DNA of 64,000 bases, taken from assembly GCF_003151075.1 (NCBI RefSeq), contig NZ_CP029482.1, forward strand, positions 4,092,001 through 4,156,000, written 5' to 3'. The position numbers and the translations under genes are program-made. The DNA is from Pseudomonas sp. 31-12. Its GTDB lineage: Bacteria > Pseudomonadota > Gammaproteobacteria > Pseudomonadales > Pseudomonadaceae. Under the pieces are notes generated by a model. That model was not told the origin of the DNA. It was given only the letters and a program-made list of their open reading frames with translations, and ran no database searches. Positions within the stretch are counted from its first letter, which is position 1; each line of letters starts with the position of its first letter. Positions 26,245 through 34,772 of this stretch are shown here, one piece after another.

Positions 26245-27168
26245 TCAGGATTGCAGGACCCTGCCCGGTTTGATGGCCAGCACGCTGCAAGGCGCCCGAT
26301 GCAACAATTGCTCGGCCGTGGTCCCCAACAGTTTGTTCAGCCCCTTGTGCTGCACCGTCCCCATCACGATGACATCGGTGTGGTGATCAGCGGCAAACTC
26401 ACAAATGCTCGTCAGCGGCACGCCTTCGATGAAGTGACGATTCTGCGGCGCTATGCCGTGGCGCTCGGCCACTGCCGCAAACGCTTCGTGCTGGGTCGTT
26501 CCCAGGGTTTCGTATATCCCGACGGCCAATGGCAGCGCACCGAAGCCAATGTCCTGGGCGTACACGGCCGTCCAGTCATACACATGCACCAGCTCAAGCG
26601 CCGCACCACATACACTGGCCAGCTTCGCCGCGGCGTCGATAATCTGGTCGTTGAACACGTGGTCCTGATCCTCGCTGCGTAACACATCGATGATGGCCAG
26701 CACGTTGCGCGGCCTAGGGTTGAGGGCGTTGGTCACCAGGTGCACCGGCACCGGGCAATCGCGCAACAACTGCCAGTCCAGCGGGGTAAAAAAGACCCGC
26801 TTCAACGCCGACTCTTCCTGCGCATCCTTGATGATCAACGCCAAGGGCATCTCGTTGACGAAGTGCATGATCTCCTCGTAGGGATGCTGCACCCAGACCA
26901 CCTCGCTGGTGACCTCGACCCCGTGTTTAATCATCAATCCGGCTTGCTCGACGAGCCATTGCCGATGGGTTTGCAAATACCCGTCCCGGGCCACGTTGAC
27001 CTGTTCGGGGGCAAACAGACCGGCCACCGCCAGGACCTGCAAATAATCGAACGCCACAATGTGCAACGGCATCTGCATGGCGAGCGCCAGCGCAGCTGCC
27101 CGGTCGAATGCCGGGGTGCGGGTCATGACTGAAGGAGCAATCAACAGTAAACGCTGTGTCTGCGACAT
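26245..27168 (-). CDS. Tandem universal stress protein (fourth of five)
   Basis: This 307-residue protein has two Usp folds and a C-terminal ATP loop GTVQHKGLNKLLGTTAEQLL. It is closest to the first and fifth copies: all three share PAFDRAAALA and HIVAFDYLQ-type N-terminal motifs, so these copies likely arose by local duplication. A perfect Anr box (27243-27256) is 75 bp upstream. Confidence 0.92.
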   Translation of the reverse strand: MSQTQRLLLIAPSVMTRTPAFDRAAALALAMQMPLHIVAFDYLQVLAVAGLFAPEQVNVARDGYLQTHRQWLVEQAGLMIKHGVEVTSEVVWVQHPYEEIMHFVNEMPLALIIKDAQEESALKRVFFTPLDWQLLRDCPVPVHLVTNALNPRPRNVLAIIDVLRSEDQDHVFNDQIIDAAAKLASVCGAALELVHVYDWTAVYAQDIGFGALPLAVGIYETLGTTQHEAFAAVAERHGIAPQNRHFIEGVPLTSICEFAADHHTDVIVMGTVQHKGLNKLLGTTAEQLLHRAPCSVLAIKPGRVLQS

Positions 27169-27242
27169 GGTGCACCTCGGTACGCGGTCATCTTCATGGA
27201 AGGGACAGACCTGCAGATTGTGGCTTCCGGCCCCCCAGCGGC

Positions 27243-27256
27243 TTGATCTTTATCAA
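27243..27256 (-). promoter_or_regulatory. Perfect Anr/FNR box upstream of the fourth Usp gene
   Basis: TTGATCTTTATCAA is an exact match. On the minus strand CACAAT (27217-27222) lies at class-II distance as a likely -10. Confidence 0.85.
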
Positions 27257-27275
27257 TGACCCGGCGCGAAGCACC

Positions 27276-28514
27276 TTAATGCAGCAACATGCCCGCCCAC
27301 ATAGCCAGCGTCAGCAACACCTGGCCGGGAATCACGTATGCGGCGAATCGCCGCCCGCCGCTGACCCAGGCCACCAGGCATTTGCTCAAGGAGTTGCTGC
27401 TGACCGCGATCAGCGCAGGGCCAGCAATGGCGTCGAACGGCAACTGGCCCGATTTGGCCAGGGCGGCAATGGACGCCGTCGAGGCGTGCGCATCGGCGAA
27501 TCCGGTCAAGGTGGCCGTCAGCATTACCCCCACCTCGCCGAAATGGCTGAGCATCACCGACGACACAAAGGTGATCCCGGTCATCATCAGCGTGACCATC
27601 AGGGCCAGCTTGAGGTTGAACGCGCCACCGACCTTGAACGGCTGGTTAGCGCCGCTCGCAGACCTTGGAAACATCAGGCAAACCCCATACAACGCAACGG
27701 CGGCGGCCCCGCACAACAGCGGCCCCCACATAGGTCGCAACAGACCGGTGTCGACCGCCCCCAGAATCAGGCCGACCTGCGTGACAGTGGCCAAATTGGA
27801 CAGAATCGCTGCCGCGCTCAGGACTTTGACGTTGTCCGGTTCCTTGCTGACCAGATGCCCCATGGCCGCAATGGTCACGGTGCTGGACGCAAACCCGGAG
27901 GCAATCGCACTGACCGCATAGCCGTAGTGCGTACCCAGCGCCCGGACGGCGATATGCCCCACCGCGCCCACCGCCATCAGCAACACGGTCAGGGTGCAAA
28001 TGGTGCGCGGATTGATGGCGGCGTAAGGACCGATGAAACGGTCTGGCACCAGCGGCAACAGCACCAGCGCAGCAATCAACAGCACCAGGCCGTCGCGCAT
28101 TTCCGCTTCGGTCAATTGGCTGCGGGCAAAGTGGTGCAACTTTTGACGGTAGGCCAGCAGCCCCGCGATCACCACGCCAATGGCAATCGCCAGCTCCGGC
28201 GCGGTGCCACATAACGCGCCCAGTACCAGCACCGCAAGCAATGCCACTTCACTGGTCACGCCAGGATCATTACTCGGACTGCGCCAGTACGCCACGGTGA
28301 TCAGCAATGCCAGACAGATCGCCATGATTCCCAGCAGCAAGCCACCTCCGACCTGCATCGCCCCATAGCCCAACAGCGCCGTAATGGCGAAAGTGCGCAA
28401 TCCGGCACAGGCCCGGCTATCCCCTCGTCCCTTGCGTCGTTCACGTTCAAGACCGATGAGCATGCCGATCCCCAGCGCAGCCGCCGCACCGGTCATGCCG
28501 AGGGTTTCATTCAT
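27276..28514 (-). CDS. MgtC/SapB-DUF4010 family membrane protein
   Basis: The 412-residue protein has about a dozen hydrophobic segments. The N terminus (MTGAAAALGIGMLIGLERER, then LRTFAITALLGYGA) is the MgtC/SapB domain and the rest is DUF4010. The role is unknown; MgtC proteins affect magnesium and ATP homeostasis. It starts 80 bp from a perfect Anr box (28594-28607). The longer open frame at 28547 is not supported by a ribosome site. Confidence 0.85.
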   Translation of the reverse strand: MNETLGMTGAAAALGIGMLIGLERERRKGRGDSRACAGLRTFAITALLGYGAMQVGGGLLLGIMAICLALLITVAYWRSPSNDPGVTSEVALLAVLVLGALCGTAPELAIAIGVVIAGLLAYRQKLHHFARSQLTEAEMRDGLVLLIAALVLLPLVPDRFIGPYAAINPRTICTLTVLLMAVGAVGHIAVRALGTHYGYAVSAIASGFASSTVTIAAMGHLVSKEPDNVKVLSAAAILSNLATVTQVGLILGAVDTGLLRPMWGPLLCGAAAVALYGVCLMFPRSASGANQPFKVGGAFNLKLALMVTLMMTGITFVSSVMLSHFGEVGVMLTATLTGFADAHASTASIAALAKSGQLPFDAIAGPALIAVSSNSLSKCLVAWVSGGRRFAAYVIPGQVLLTLAMWAGMLLH

Positions 28515-28593
28515 TGGACTCTCGATCCGGGGTGAGCCCCGGCCCACCTACGCTCAGTTCACGCCAGATTGCGCCGTACTGATCAAGCATAGA

Positions 28594-28689
28594 TTGATCA
28601 TGATCAACCCCGCCGAGTATCGACCTTGCGACCTTGCGACCACACGTCCGACCTTCCCGCTTCACAGGCGCCGGCTTGACAAAGATCAA
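28594..28689. promoter_or_regulatory. Two Anr/FNR boxes between the MgtC-like and fifth Usp genes
   Basis: TTGATCATGATCAA (28594-28607) is a perfect palindrome facing the MgtC-like gene. TTGACAAAGATCAA (28676-28689), with one mismatch, faces the Usp gene. The remaining ~190 bp of this gap shows nothing else. Confidence 0.8.
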
Positions 28690-28796
28690 GCTGCAATTCC
28701 CGGTCAACGGCAGTATCGGCATCAGGTACACGCGCCAACCAACCTTCGCGGCCTGTTCCGGCCAGCGTCTGAGTGATGACCCTAGGGAGAATTGTC

Positions 28797-29723
28797 ATGT
28801 CCGAGCAATCACGTTTCATGCTGGTCGTCTCGCCCCTGATGGAAAACAGCCCCGCGTTCGACCGGGCCGCCGCACTGGCCAAGGCTGAAGACGCAGCGCT
28901 GCACATCGTCGCCTTCGATTACCTGGAAGGCTTGGCGACCGCCGGCCTGGTCAACGATCAAGCGCTGGAGCAGATGCGCCTGGGGTACATCGAGCGCCAC
29001 CGTCAATGGCTGGAAGAACAGGCCCGCCCCCTGCGCCATATTGGCGTGACCGTCACCACAGAAGTGGTCTGGGTCGAAAAACCGCTGCAGGAAATCCTGA
29101 TCCATCTCAAGGAACAGCCCATGGCCCTGCTGATCAAGGCACTGGAACATGAATCGCTGCTGTCACGGATGATGTTTACGCCCCTGGATATCCATTTGCT
29201 GCGCGAATGCCCGGTGCCGCTGCACTTTGTCAGTCATATGCAGCACGCCTTGCCGCGCAGGATCGTCGCGGCGGTCGACCCTTTCCATCGTGACGGTCAG
29301 TACGAAGGCTTCAACGACCGGATCCTGCATGAAGCGGTGAAGCTGGCAACGGCGTGCAACGCCCGGCTCGACGTGGTTTACGCCTATGACTTGTCTTCGA
29401 TCGGCGCCGATGAATTCGGCTTCGACAATGCCTCCGGATTCTTCTCCTCGACCACTGCCAAGACCCTGTTCGACGCCCAGGGCGAAGCCTTCAACGACCT
29501 GGCCGAGCGCAACGGTATCCCACCCGGGCAACGGCACATGGTCATGGGCAACCCGGCCAAGGTCCTGGCCAGTTATGCCGATGCCTACAACACCGACGTG
29601 ATCGTCATGGGGCGGGTTGGCCATCGCGGCATAGGCCGGCTGATTGGCAGCACGGTAGAACACTTGCTGTACAAAATGCCATGCAGCGTCTGGGTGGTTT
29701 CGCCCGAAGTGCTCAGCGACTGA
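28797..29723 (+). CDS. Tandem universal stress protein (fifth of five)
   Basis: This 308-residue protein has two Usp folds and a final ATP loop GRVGHRGIGRLIGSTVEHLL. It is the only one of the five on the plus strand. GGGAG lies 8 bases before the ATG. Between the folds the linker FGFDNASGFFSSTTAK is unusual and Ser/Phe-rich. A hairpin (29738-29762) follows the stop. Confidence 0.92.
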   Translation: MSEQSRFMLVVSPLMENSPAFDRAAALAKAEDAALHIVAFDYLEGLATAGLVNDQALEQMRLGYIERHRQWLEEQARPLRHIGVTVTTEVVWVEKPLQEILIHLKEQPMALLIKALEHESLLSRMMFTPLDIHLLRECPVPLHFVSHMQHALPRRIVAAVDPFHRDGQYEGFNDRILHEAVKLATACNARLDVVYAYDLSSIGADEFGFDNASGFFSSTTAKTLFDAQGEAFNDLAERNGIPPGQRHMVMGNPAKVLASYADAYNTDVIVMGRVGHRGIGRLIGSTVEHLLYKMPCSVWVVSPEVLSD

Positions 29724-29737
29724 AACCCTGCGAACCA

Positions 29738-29762
29738 GGGCTGCCGTGTCCAACGGCAGCCC
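29738..29762 (+). terminator. Hairpin after the fifth Usp gene
   Basis: GGGCTGCCGT and ACGGCAGCCC form a perfect 10-bp stem with a 5-base loop, but only a weak T-rich tail follows, so it may be a pause or a poor terminator. Confidence 0.6.
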
Positions 29763-29874
29763 ATTTGTGTCAATCGCCCCAGGCCACTTTGTATTCCATT
29801 GGTCGAAACATCCTTGCTCTGTAGATTCAATGTAGATAGTTTTGAGTCTATGGAATCAGAGTGAGGTATCACAC

Positions 29875-30279
29875 ATGGCAGTCCCATTCCGGGAACAGGC
29901 ACTCACCAAAACCCAATGCGTGACAGGCCTGCGTGCAGCCGTCGGCATCCTCGAAAAATGGCGCGCCTCCAGCGAGCAGGCCTGTCGCATCCTGCGCATT
30001 TCCCGCAGCACTTATACCCGCGCCCGGCAGCGCGATCCCTCGTGGTCCGTGGCGCTGGATTCAGACCAGATGCAACGCATCAGTTTCGTGCTCAACATCC
30101 ACGCCGCACTGCGCCTGGTCTTCGATAACCCGGATAACGTCTACGGCTTCGCGTCGATGGCCAACCACAACGAGTTTTTCAATGGCCGCAGTCCGCTGGA
30201 GATCATGGCTCAGGGCGACATGATTTCCTTGTATGAAACCTTCAAGCGCATCGACGTGCTGCGCGGTGCGCAATGGTAA
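29875..30279 (+). CDS. Xre/MbcA/ParS-type antitoxin
   Basis: The 134-residue protein has an N-terminal helix-turn-helix-like region (LRAAVGILEKWRASSEQACR, then LRISRSTYTRAR) and a C-terminal MbcA/ParS toxin-binding domain (GRSPLEIMAQGDMISLYETF). This is the antitoxin of the RES-Xre toxin-antitoxin family; it neutralises the toxin and represses the operon. GAGG precedes the ATG. It overlaps the toxin gene by 7 bases. Confidence 0.9.
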   Translation: MAVPFREQALTKTQCVTGLRAAVGILEKWRASSEQACRILRISRSTYTRARQRDPSWSVALDSDQMQRISFVLNIHAALRLVFDNPDNVYGFASMANHNEFFNGRSPLEIMAQGDMISLYETFKRIDVLRGAQW

Positions 30280-30965
30280 CGGTGAACGAACTGGCAGAAT
30301 TGGCCGGCGAGCAGCTGCAGGCTTATCGATTGGTCAATTCGAAGTTTCCACCGATCGCGATGTTCGATGACGTGGCGGATGCGGACGAGTTTGAGGTGCT
30401 GTATCAGATTCAAGCGTTGACGAATCCAAGGCTGAAAAATGAAGTGGGTCATCTTGAGTTGATTGCCCGGGATCAGATCCCGTTCGGCATTCCTGGCTGT
30501 TCTTACGCGACAGCGCCTTTTACCCACATCAACCCGGCGGGTTCGCGGTTCAGCGATGGCAGTTTTGGGGTGTTGTACCTGGCGGACTCCATGGAAACGG
30601 CGTTGGCCGAGGTGCGGCATCACCAGAGCCTGTACTGGTCGAATGTGCCGAGCCTCAACTATGAGCGGTTTGTGTTCCGGGGGCTGTCCTGCTCTTTCGT
30701 GGATGCAGCGATGAGAGATGCTGCGTCCATTGCGCTGACCGATCCTGTTTATGACCCTGACGATTACACCGAGTCGCGGCGCTTGGGGAGGTCCGTCAAA
30801 GAGGCGCGCTGTCCGGGCATTCGTTACCACTCCGTGCGTTTACAGGGCAGTTATTGCTGGGCACTGATGACGCCGAGACCGGTTCTATCAATCATTCAAA
30901 CAGCGCATTACGAGATGGTCTGGAATGGTCAGATGACCAGTGTCAGCAAGATTAGCGAAGCCTGA
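30273..30965 (+). CDS. RES-domain NAD-degrading toxin
   Basis: The 230-residue RES protein shows the domain's namesake residues: Arg in AYRLV, Glu in METALAEVRHH and Ser in RYHSVRL. RES toxins hydrolyse or phosphorolyse NAD+, stalling growth until the antitoxin is restored. The gene starts within the last codons of the antitoxin gene, so production is coupled. Downstream lies the tandem-repeat gene cassette, whose 5' repeat begins just after this stop. Confidence 0.9.
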   Translation: MVTVNELAELAGEQLQAYRLVNSKFPPIAMFDDVADADEFEVLYQIQALTNPRLKNEVGHLELIARDQIPFGIPGCSYATAPFTHINPAGSRFSDGSFGVLYLADSMETALAEVRHHQSLYWSNVPSLNYERFVFRGLSCSFVDAAMRDAASIALTDPVYDPDDYTESRRLGRSVKEARCPGIRYHSVRLQGSYCWALMTPRPVLSIIQTAHYEMVWNGQMTSVSKISEA

Positions 30966-31097
30966 GGCGTCTAAACCGGGGCTTTCGCACTCATTACCGG
31001 CGTCGATAGTCACCATCGACTCAATGAAGTTCTCATAAAAAATCCGCGGCGTAAGATCGGCTCCATACCAAACAACTACACCCCGGAGCACACCATC

Positions 31098-31499
31098 ATG
31101 AAACGCCAAATCCTTCTCAGCATCGCTTTCTCGGTTTTCGCAGTTAACGCTTTCGCCGCTTCTTCTGCTCACCCGGTTGTCGCTGAAGGCGGCTCGGATC
31201 GTCTGATTGAAAGTCGTGTTGCCGAAGGTGGCTCCGACCGTCTGATTGAAAACCGCGTTGCTGAAGGTGGTTCTGACCGCCTGATTGAAAGCCGCGTCGC
31301 TGAAGGTGGCTCCGACCGTCTGATCGAAAACCGGGTTGCTGAAGGTGGGTCGGATCGTCTGATTGAAAACCGCGTTGCTGAAGGTGGTTCGGATCGTCTG
31401 ATCGAAAGCCGGGTTGCTGAAGGTGGCTCGGATCGTCTGATCGAAAACCGGGTTGCTGAAGGTGGTTCGGACCGCCTGATCGAAAGCCGCGCTGTATAA
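31098..31499 (+). CDS. Secreted tandem-repeat protein, eight 13-residue repeats
   Basis: The 133-residue product has a signal peptide (MKRQILLSIAFSVFAVNAFA) followed by eight copies of VAEGGSDRLIE[S/N]R and then AV at the end. Repeats are encoded by 39-bp units, 31179-31490, with synonymous differences between units but an almost fixed protein sequence, so selection on the peptide is likely. CGGAG lies upstream of the ATG. There is no known domain and the function is unknown; it could be a multi-copy peptide precursor, a solenoid-forming repeat protein or an envelope-associated protein. A near copy with six repeats is at 62425. Confidence 0.85.
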   Translation: MKRQILLSIAFSVFAVNAFAASSAHPVVAEGGSDRLIESRVAEGGSDRLIENRVAEGGSDRLIESRVAEGGSDRLIENRVAEGGSDRLIENRVAEGGSDRLIESRVAEGGSDRLIENRVAEGGSDRLIESRAV

Positions 31500-31527
31500 A
31501 TGAATGGTTTCACCGAAGTCCTCGACG

Positions 31528-31558
31528 AAAAGCCCGGCCTCATCAGCCGGGCTTTTTT
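31528..31558 (+). terminator. Terminator of the tandem-repeat gene
   Basis: AAAGCCCGGC and GCCGGGCTTTTTT form a stem with a seven-base loop and T run. The same terminator follows the second copy. Confidence 0.92.
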
Positions 31559-31735
31559 ACGCTCTGGAGCCAGCACTTACCCTGGTGAGGTTTGGCTTCG
31601 CGCTGGTGTGTCTCAATACTGCGCTCGTAGCGTTGGGCGCCGGATTGCTCAGTGGATGGGCATTCCAATGAGCAGCGTGCGGATTAGCCTGATTACGCTC
31701 TGGACAGGCAGATTGCGCAGCAATCAACCGCTGCA

Positions 31736-32065
31736 TTAATCCACAATGAACAACTTGGCACCCGTGGTGCTGAAAGATCGATGCCCTTCTGCGTTGTTGC
31801 CCACCTGATAGCTCATCCCTGCGGTGAGCGTGAACTGGCGACCGTCCTCCAACTCAGTGTGCAACTCACCTTCCAGGCACAACAGGACATGACCTCTCCA
31901 GCACCAGTGATCAGCCAGGTAGCCGGGGCTGTATTCGACCATCCGCACACGGGTCGAGCCAAACTGGCAGGTTCGCCAATGGGCGGTACCCGTCTCACCC
32001 GCATATTGGACAGGTTCGACAGTCGACCAGTCGGTCGTACCAAAGGGAATAGCCGTCAGATCCAT
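31736..32065 (-). CDS. Cupin-fold protein with DHWC motif
   Basis: The 109-residue protein is a single small cupin. YSPGYLADHWCWRGHVLLCL holds the DHxC metal-site-like motif, and LHTELEDGRQFTLTAGMSYQ forms the second barrel half. It belongs to the small cupins named for a DHCW-like motif; substrate unknown. GAGG precedes the ATG at 32065. The longer open frame has no family support. The 236 bp between this gene and the repeat gene hold only a hydrophobic stretch (RFGFALVCLNTALVALGAGL) with no start codon or ribosome site. Confidence 0.75.
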   Translation of the reverse strand: MDLTAIPFGTTDWSTVEPVQYAGETGTAHWRTCQFGSTRVRMVEYSPGYLADHWCWRGHVLLCLEGELHTELEDGRQFTLTAGMSYQVGNNAEGHRSFSTTGAKLFIVD

Positions 32066-32248
32066 GGTTACCTCATCGATGAAAGAGTGTCTGTAGACCG
32101 TACCCATCCAGTGGTACTTTCGATAGACACAGATACCTCGCATTCATGAGATACAGACGTCCGCTTTAGCATGATCGCCAGAGCGGTATCCCGGTTTTGT
32201 CATCCCCAAACGGAACGTCGGCGCCTTTTAAAGCGCCGATCTCTCCCG

Positions 32249-32839
32249 CTACACCGGTTTGTTCAGTGCAGCATCGATCATCAGACGCACGCCCCGCAGC
32301 ACTTGGGCCGACACTTCAGGCCGCGCCTTCGACGTAGCACGCGCAACCGAGAGGGCGCCCACCATCGCGGCGACGATGCCCATGGCGGTGGCCAGCGCGT
32401 CGACGTCAGGATTGTTGGCGGCGACCCTGCGCTCAAATGCCCGCACCAGCACCATGTAGCCCTCGGTGAACTTCGCGCTGATCGCAACATCCTGACGGCC
32501 GATTTCGCTGGCAGACGCGGCCATTGCGCAGCTCTCGGCGTAGTTGTCCAGGCTGTCCACAGCCAGATAGTCGGACAGGAAACGCTCCAGGTCCGGCTCG
32601 CCATCGATGGTGCCGGTATAGAGCTTGGCATTGCCCTGCTCCAGGCTCCACGCCAGTGCCTCAGCGGCCAGCGCTTCCTTGGATGGGAAATGCGCGTACA
32701 GCGCGCCGTGGGTCAAGCCGGCCGACTTGCTGATTTCGGCAACGCCCACACCATCGATCCCTTTCTCGCGAAACAGACGGCTGGCGGTCTCCACCAGCGC
32801 GGCGCGATTGGCTTCTGATTTTTCTTTCGAGATTTTCAT
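32249..32839 (-). CDS. TetR-family repressor
   Basis: This 196-residue regulator has an N-terminal TetR helix-turn-helix (LFREKGIDGVGVAEISKSAG, then THGALYAHFPSKEAL), with a divergent ligand-binding half. Two near-identical palindromes in the divergent control region are its likely operators. It probably represses the SDR/hydrolase genes to its right and itself. The inducer is unknown; aldehydes or electrophiles would fit the target genes but this is inference. Confidence 0.9.
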   Translation of the reverse strand: MKISKEKSEANRAALVETASRLFREKGIDGVGVAEISKSAGLTHGALYAHFPSKEALAAEALAWSLEQGNAKLYTGTIDGEPDLERFLSDYLAVDSLDNYAESCAMAASASEIGRQDVAISAKFTEGYMVLVRAFERRVAANNPDVDALATAMGIVAAMVGALSVARATSKARPEVSAQVLRGVRLMIDAALNKPV

Positions 32840-32875
32840 AATGAGGCTCCTCTGCGCTCATCCTTGCACACTATG

Positions 32876-32993
32876 ATTGCGATCACAATTAACCAATTAC
32901 CCTTGCCTGACTGAAATATATTACGGACAGAATATTTTTGTTGACTTTAATAAATGCGACCACCATTATTAATTCAATGATTGCGAGCGCAAT
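32876..32993. promoter_or_regulatory. Two TetR operators between tetR and the SDR gene
   Basis: ATTGCGATCACAAT (32876-32889) and ATTGCGAGCGCAAT (32980-32993) share ATTGCG...CRCAAT arms; the second is perfectly palindromic. They are about 90 bp apart, each next to one of the divergent genes. Confidence 0.75.
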
Positions 32994-33034
32994 CTTACAG
33001 GGCGATGACCCCTCATCCAACCGGAGTACATCTC

Positions 33035-33748
33035 ATGAAAATAAAAAATTCCGTAGCCTTCGTGACCGGCGCCAACCGTGGTCTGGGCCTCGCGTTCGCA
33101 AAAGAGCTCGTGGCGCGCGGCGCGAGCAAGGTCTACGCCGGGGTGCGCAATCCAGAAGGTGTGAACATTCCAGGGGTGATTGCCATTCGCCTTGACGTCA
33201 GCGACCCGGCATCGGTAGCCGCTGCGGTGGCCCAAGCGAGCGACGTGACGCTACTGGTCAACAACGCAGGCATCGCCCGCCTGCTGCCTTCGATGCTTGA
33301 TCCTGGCCTGGTGGAAGCCGCTCGCGAAATCTTCGAAACCAATTACTACGGCGTCATGCATGTCAGCCTGGCCTTCGCCCCTGTGCTTAAAGCCAATGGC
33401 GGCGGCGCGATCGTCAACGTGCTGTCGGATGCGACCTGGGTCGCGGCGCCTTTTCTGTCCGCTTACGCGGCATCGAAAGCGGCTGCATGGAGCTTCACCA
33501 ACTCGCTGCGCATTGAACTCCAAGGCCAGGGCACCAGCGTGCAAGGCCTGCACGTGGGCTTTATCGACACCGACCTGACCCACGGTTTTGACGTACCGAA
33601 AGTCCAGCCATCCGACGTCGTGATCCAGTCGCTGGACGGCGTGGAAGCTGGCCTGAAAGAAGTGCTCGCAGACACAGGCACACGCGCCATAAAGGCCAGC
33701 CTGTCGACTGATCAAGCGGCTTACCTGAATCCCGAAACCGTCGCGTAA
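33035..33748 (+). CDS. Short-chain dehydrogenase/reductase
   Basis: The 237-residue classical SDR has TGANRGLG (cofactor), NNAG and the catalytic S...YAASK set (SDATWVAAPFLSAYAASKAA). It would reduce a carbonyl or oxidise an alcohol with NAD(P). GGAG precedes the ATG at 33035, well after the second operator. It ends 10 bp before a hydrolase gene, forming a TetR-controlled operon. Confidence 0.9.
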   Translation: MKIKNSVAFVTGANRGLGLAFAKELVARGASKVYAGVRNPEGVNIPGVIAIRLDVSDPASVAAAVAQASDVTLLVNNAGIARLLPSMLDPGLVEAAREIFETNYYGVMHVSLAFAPVLKANGGGAIVNVLSDATWVAAPFLSAYAASKAAAWSFTNSLRIELQGQGTSVQGLHVGFIDTDLTHGFDVPKVQPSDVVIQSLDGVEAGLKEVLADTGTRAIKASLSTDQAAYLNPETVA

Positions 33749-33758
33749 GGAGCCCACC

Positions 33759-34715
33759 ATGCACCTCTTTCAGCGACTGACCCTCGGGGCTGTCTTTGCC
33801 TTCTCGACCAGCGGCGCCATCGCAGCGCCGGCGGCCACACATAACAGCGCACCCAATCAATTCGTCGAAGCTGACGGCGTGCGGTATGCCTATCGCCAGT
33901 TCGGCGCGCAGACGGGCGTGCCTGTCATCTTGCTCCAGCACTTTCGCGGCAACATGGATTACTGGGACCCGGCTTTGACCGATGGCCTGGCACAGCAACG
34001 GCCGGTCTACCTGTTCGACAATGCCGGCGTGGGCCTCAGCAGCGGCGAAACGCCCGACTCGTTCGAAGCCATGGCCGATCACGTCGCTGCCTTTGCTCGC
34101 GCACGCGGGTTGACGCAGGTCGACGTGCTTGGCTTCTCAATCGGCGGCATGGTGGCGCAGGAAGTTGCGTTGCGTCATCCGCAACTGGTGCGTCGGCTGA
34201 TCCTGGCGGGAACGTCGCCGCGTGGCGGGGTCTCGGGACATGATCCCCGGGTTCCCGGGATTGCGTTGCGCGAATCGATTGCCACTCAGGAAGAGACCGC
34301 TTACCTGTTTTTCGATCCCTCGCCGGCAAGCCAGCAGGCCGCCGGGGAGTTCTGGGAAAGGCGTCACCAGCGCACGGAAGGCCTCGACAAGCTCAGTTCG
34401 ATGAAGGTCATCGCGGCCCAAGGCGCGGCGCTGGGCAAGTGGAGCGTTCCCGGTGACGGCACTTTTTCGCAATTGAGCCAGATCACCCAACCGACCCTGG
34501 TGGTCAACGGCAGCAAGGACGTGATGGTGCCCACCGAGAACTCCTACACGCTGCAACAGCATATTCCGAACGCTAAGTTGCTGATCTATCCAAGTTCGGG
34601 GCACGGCGCATTGTTCCAGTACGCCAACGATTTCGTGCAGCAAGCCAATGCCTTCCTGGACCAGGCCGAATCCCATCGCTTTCGAAAACCCTTGAACGAC
34701 ACGCCGTCGCGCTAA
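33759..34715 (+). CDS. Exported alpha/beta hydrolase
   Basis: The 318-residue protein has a signal peptide (MHLFQRLTLGAVFAFSTSGA, cleavage near AIAA), then an alpha/beta hydrolase. The nucleophile elbow is GFSIGG, the late acid is in NGSKDVMVP and the final His is in SSGHGALFQ. AAGGAG precedes the ATG. It lies between the SDR and epoxide hydrolase genes, so all three may act on one family of xenobiotic or lipid compounds. The periplasmic location of two of the three is noteworthy. Confidence 0.88.
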   Translation: MHLFQRLTLGAVFAFSTSGAIAAPAATHNSAPNQFVEADGVRYAYRQFGAQTGVPVILLQHFRGNMDYWDPALTDGLAQQRPVYLFDNAGVGLSSGETPDSFEAMADHVAAFARARGLTQVDVLGFSIGGMVAQEVALRHPQLVRRLILAGTSPRGGVSGHDPRVPGIALRESIATQEETAYLFFDPSPASQQAAGEFWERRHQRTEGLDKLSSMKVIAAQGAALGKWSVPGDGTFSQLSQITQPTLVVNGSKDVMVPTENSYTLQQHIPNAKLLIYPSSGHGALFQYANDFVQQANAFLDQAESHRFRKPLNDTPSR

Positions 34716-34772
34716 GGAAATCCAATGTAGTCCCTTGTTTTATTGCCCCTAATCCCCCCTGGAGTTACGACC

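Larger units (their letters stand above)
30992..31558 (+). repeat. Duplicated gene cassette, copy 1
   Basis: The 106 bases before the repeat gene, the gene itself and the terminator match positions 62319-62807 almost base for base (a few substitutions outside the repeat array). The copies differ by two 39-bp units. Copy 1 begins 27 bp after the RES toxin stop; copy 2 abuts the start of the Tle1-like effector gene. Confidence 0.85.

Noticed and set aside
31169..31576. Minus-strand open frame of repeats opposite the tandem-repeat gene
   Set aside because: It is the mirror of a repetitive coding sequence and has no ribosome site or signal peptide.
31500..31735. Short membrane protein after the first repeat gene
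   Set aside because: The hydrophobic frame has no start codon or ribosome site and overlaps the terminator region.
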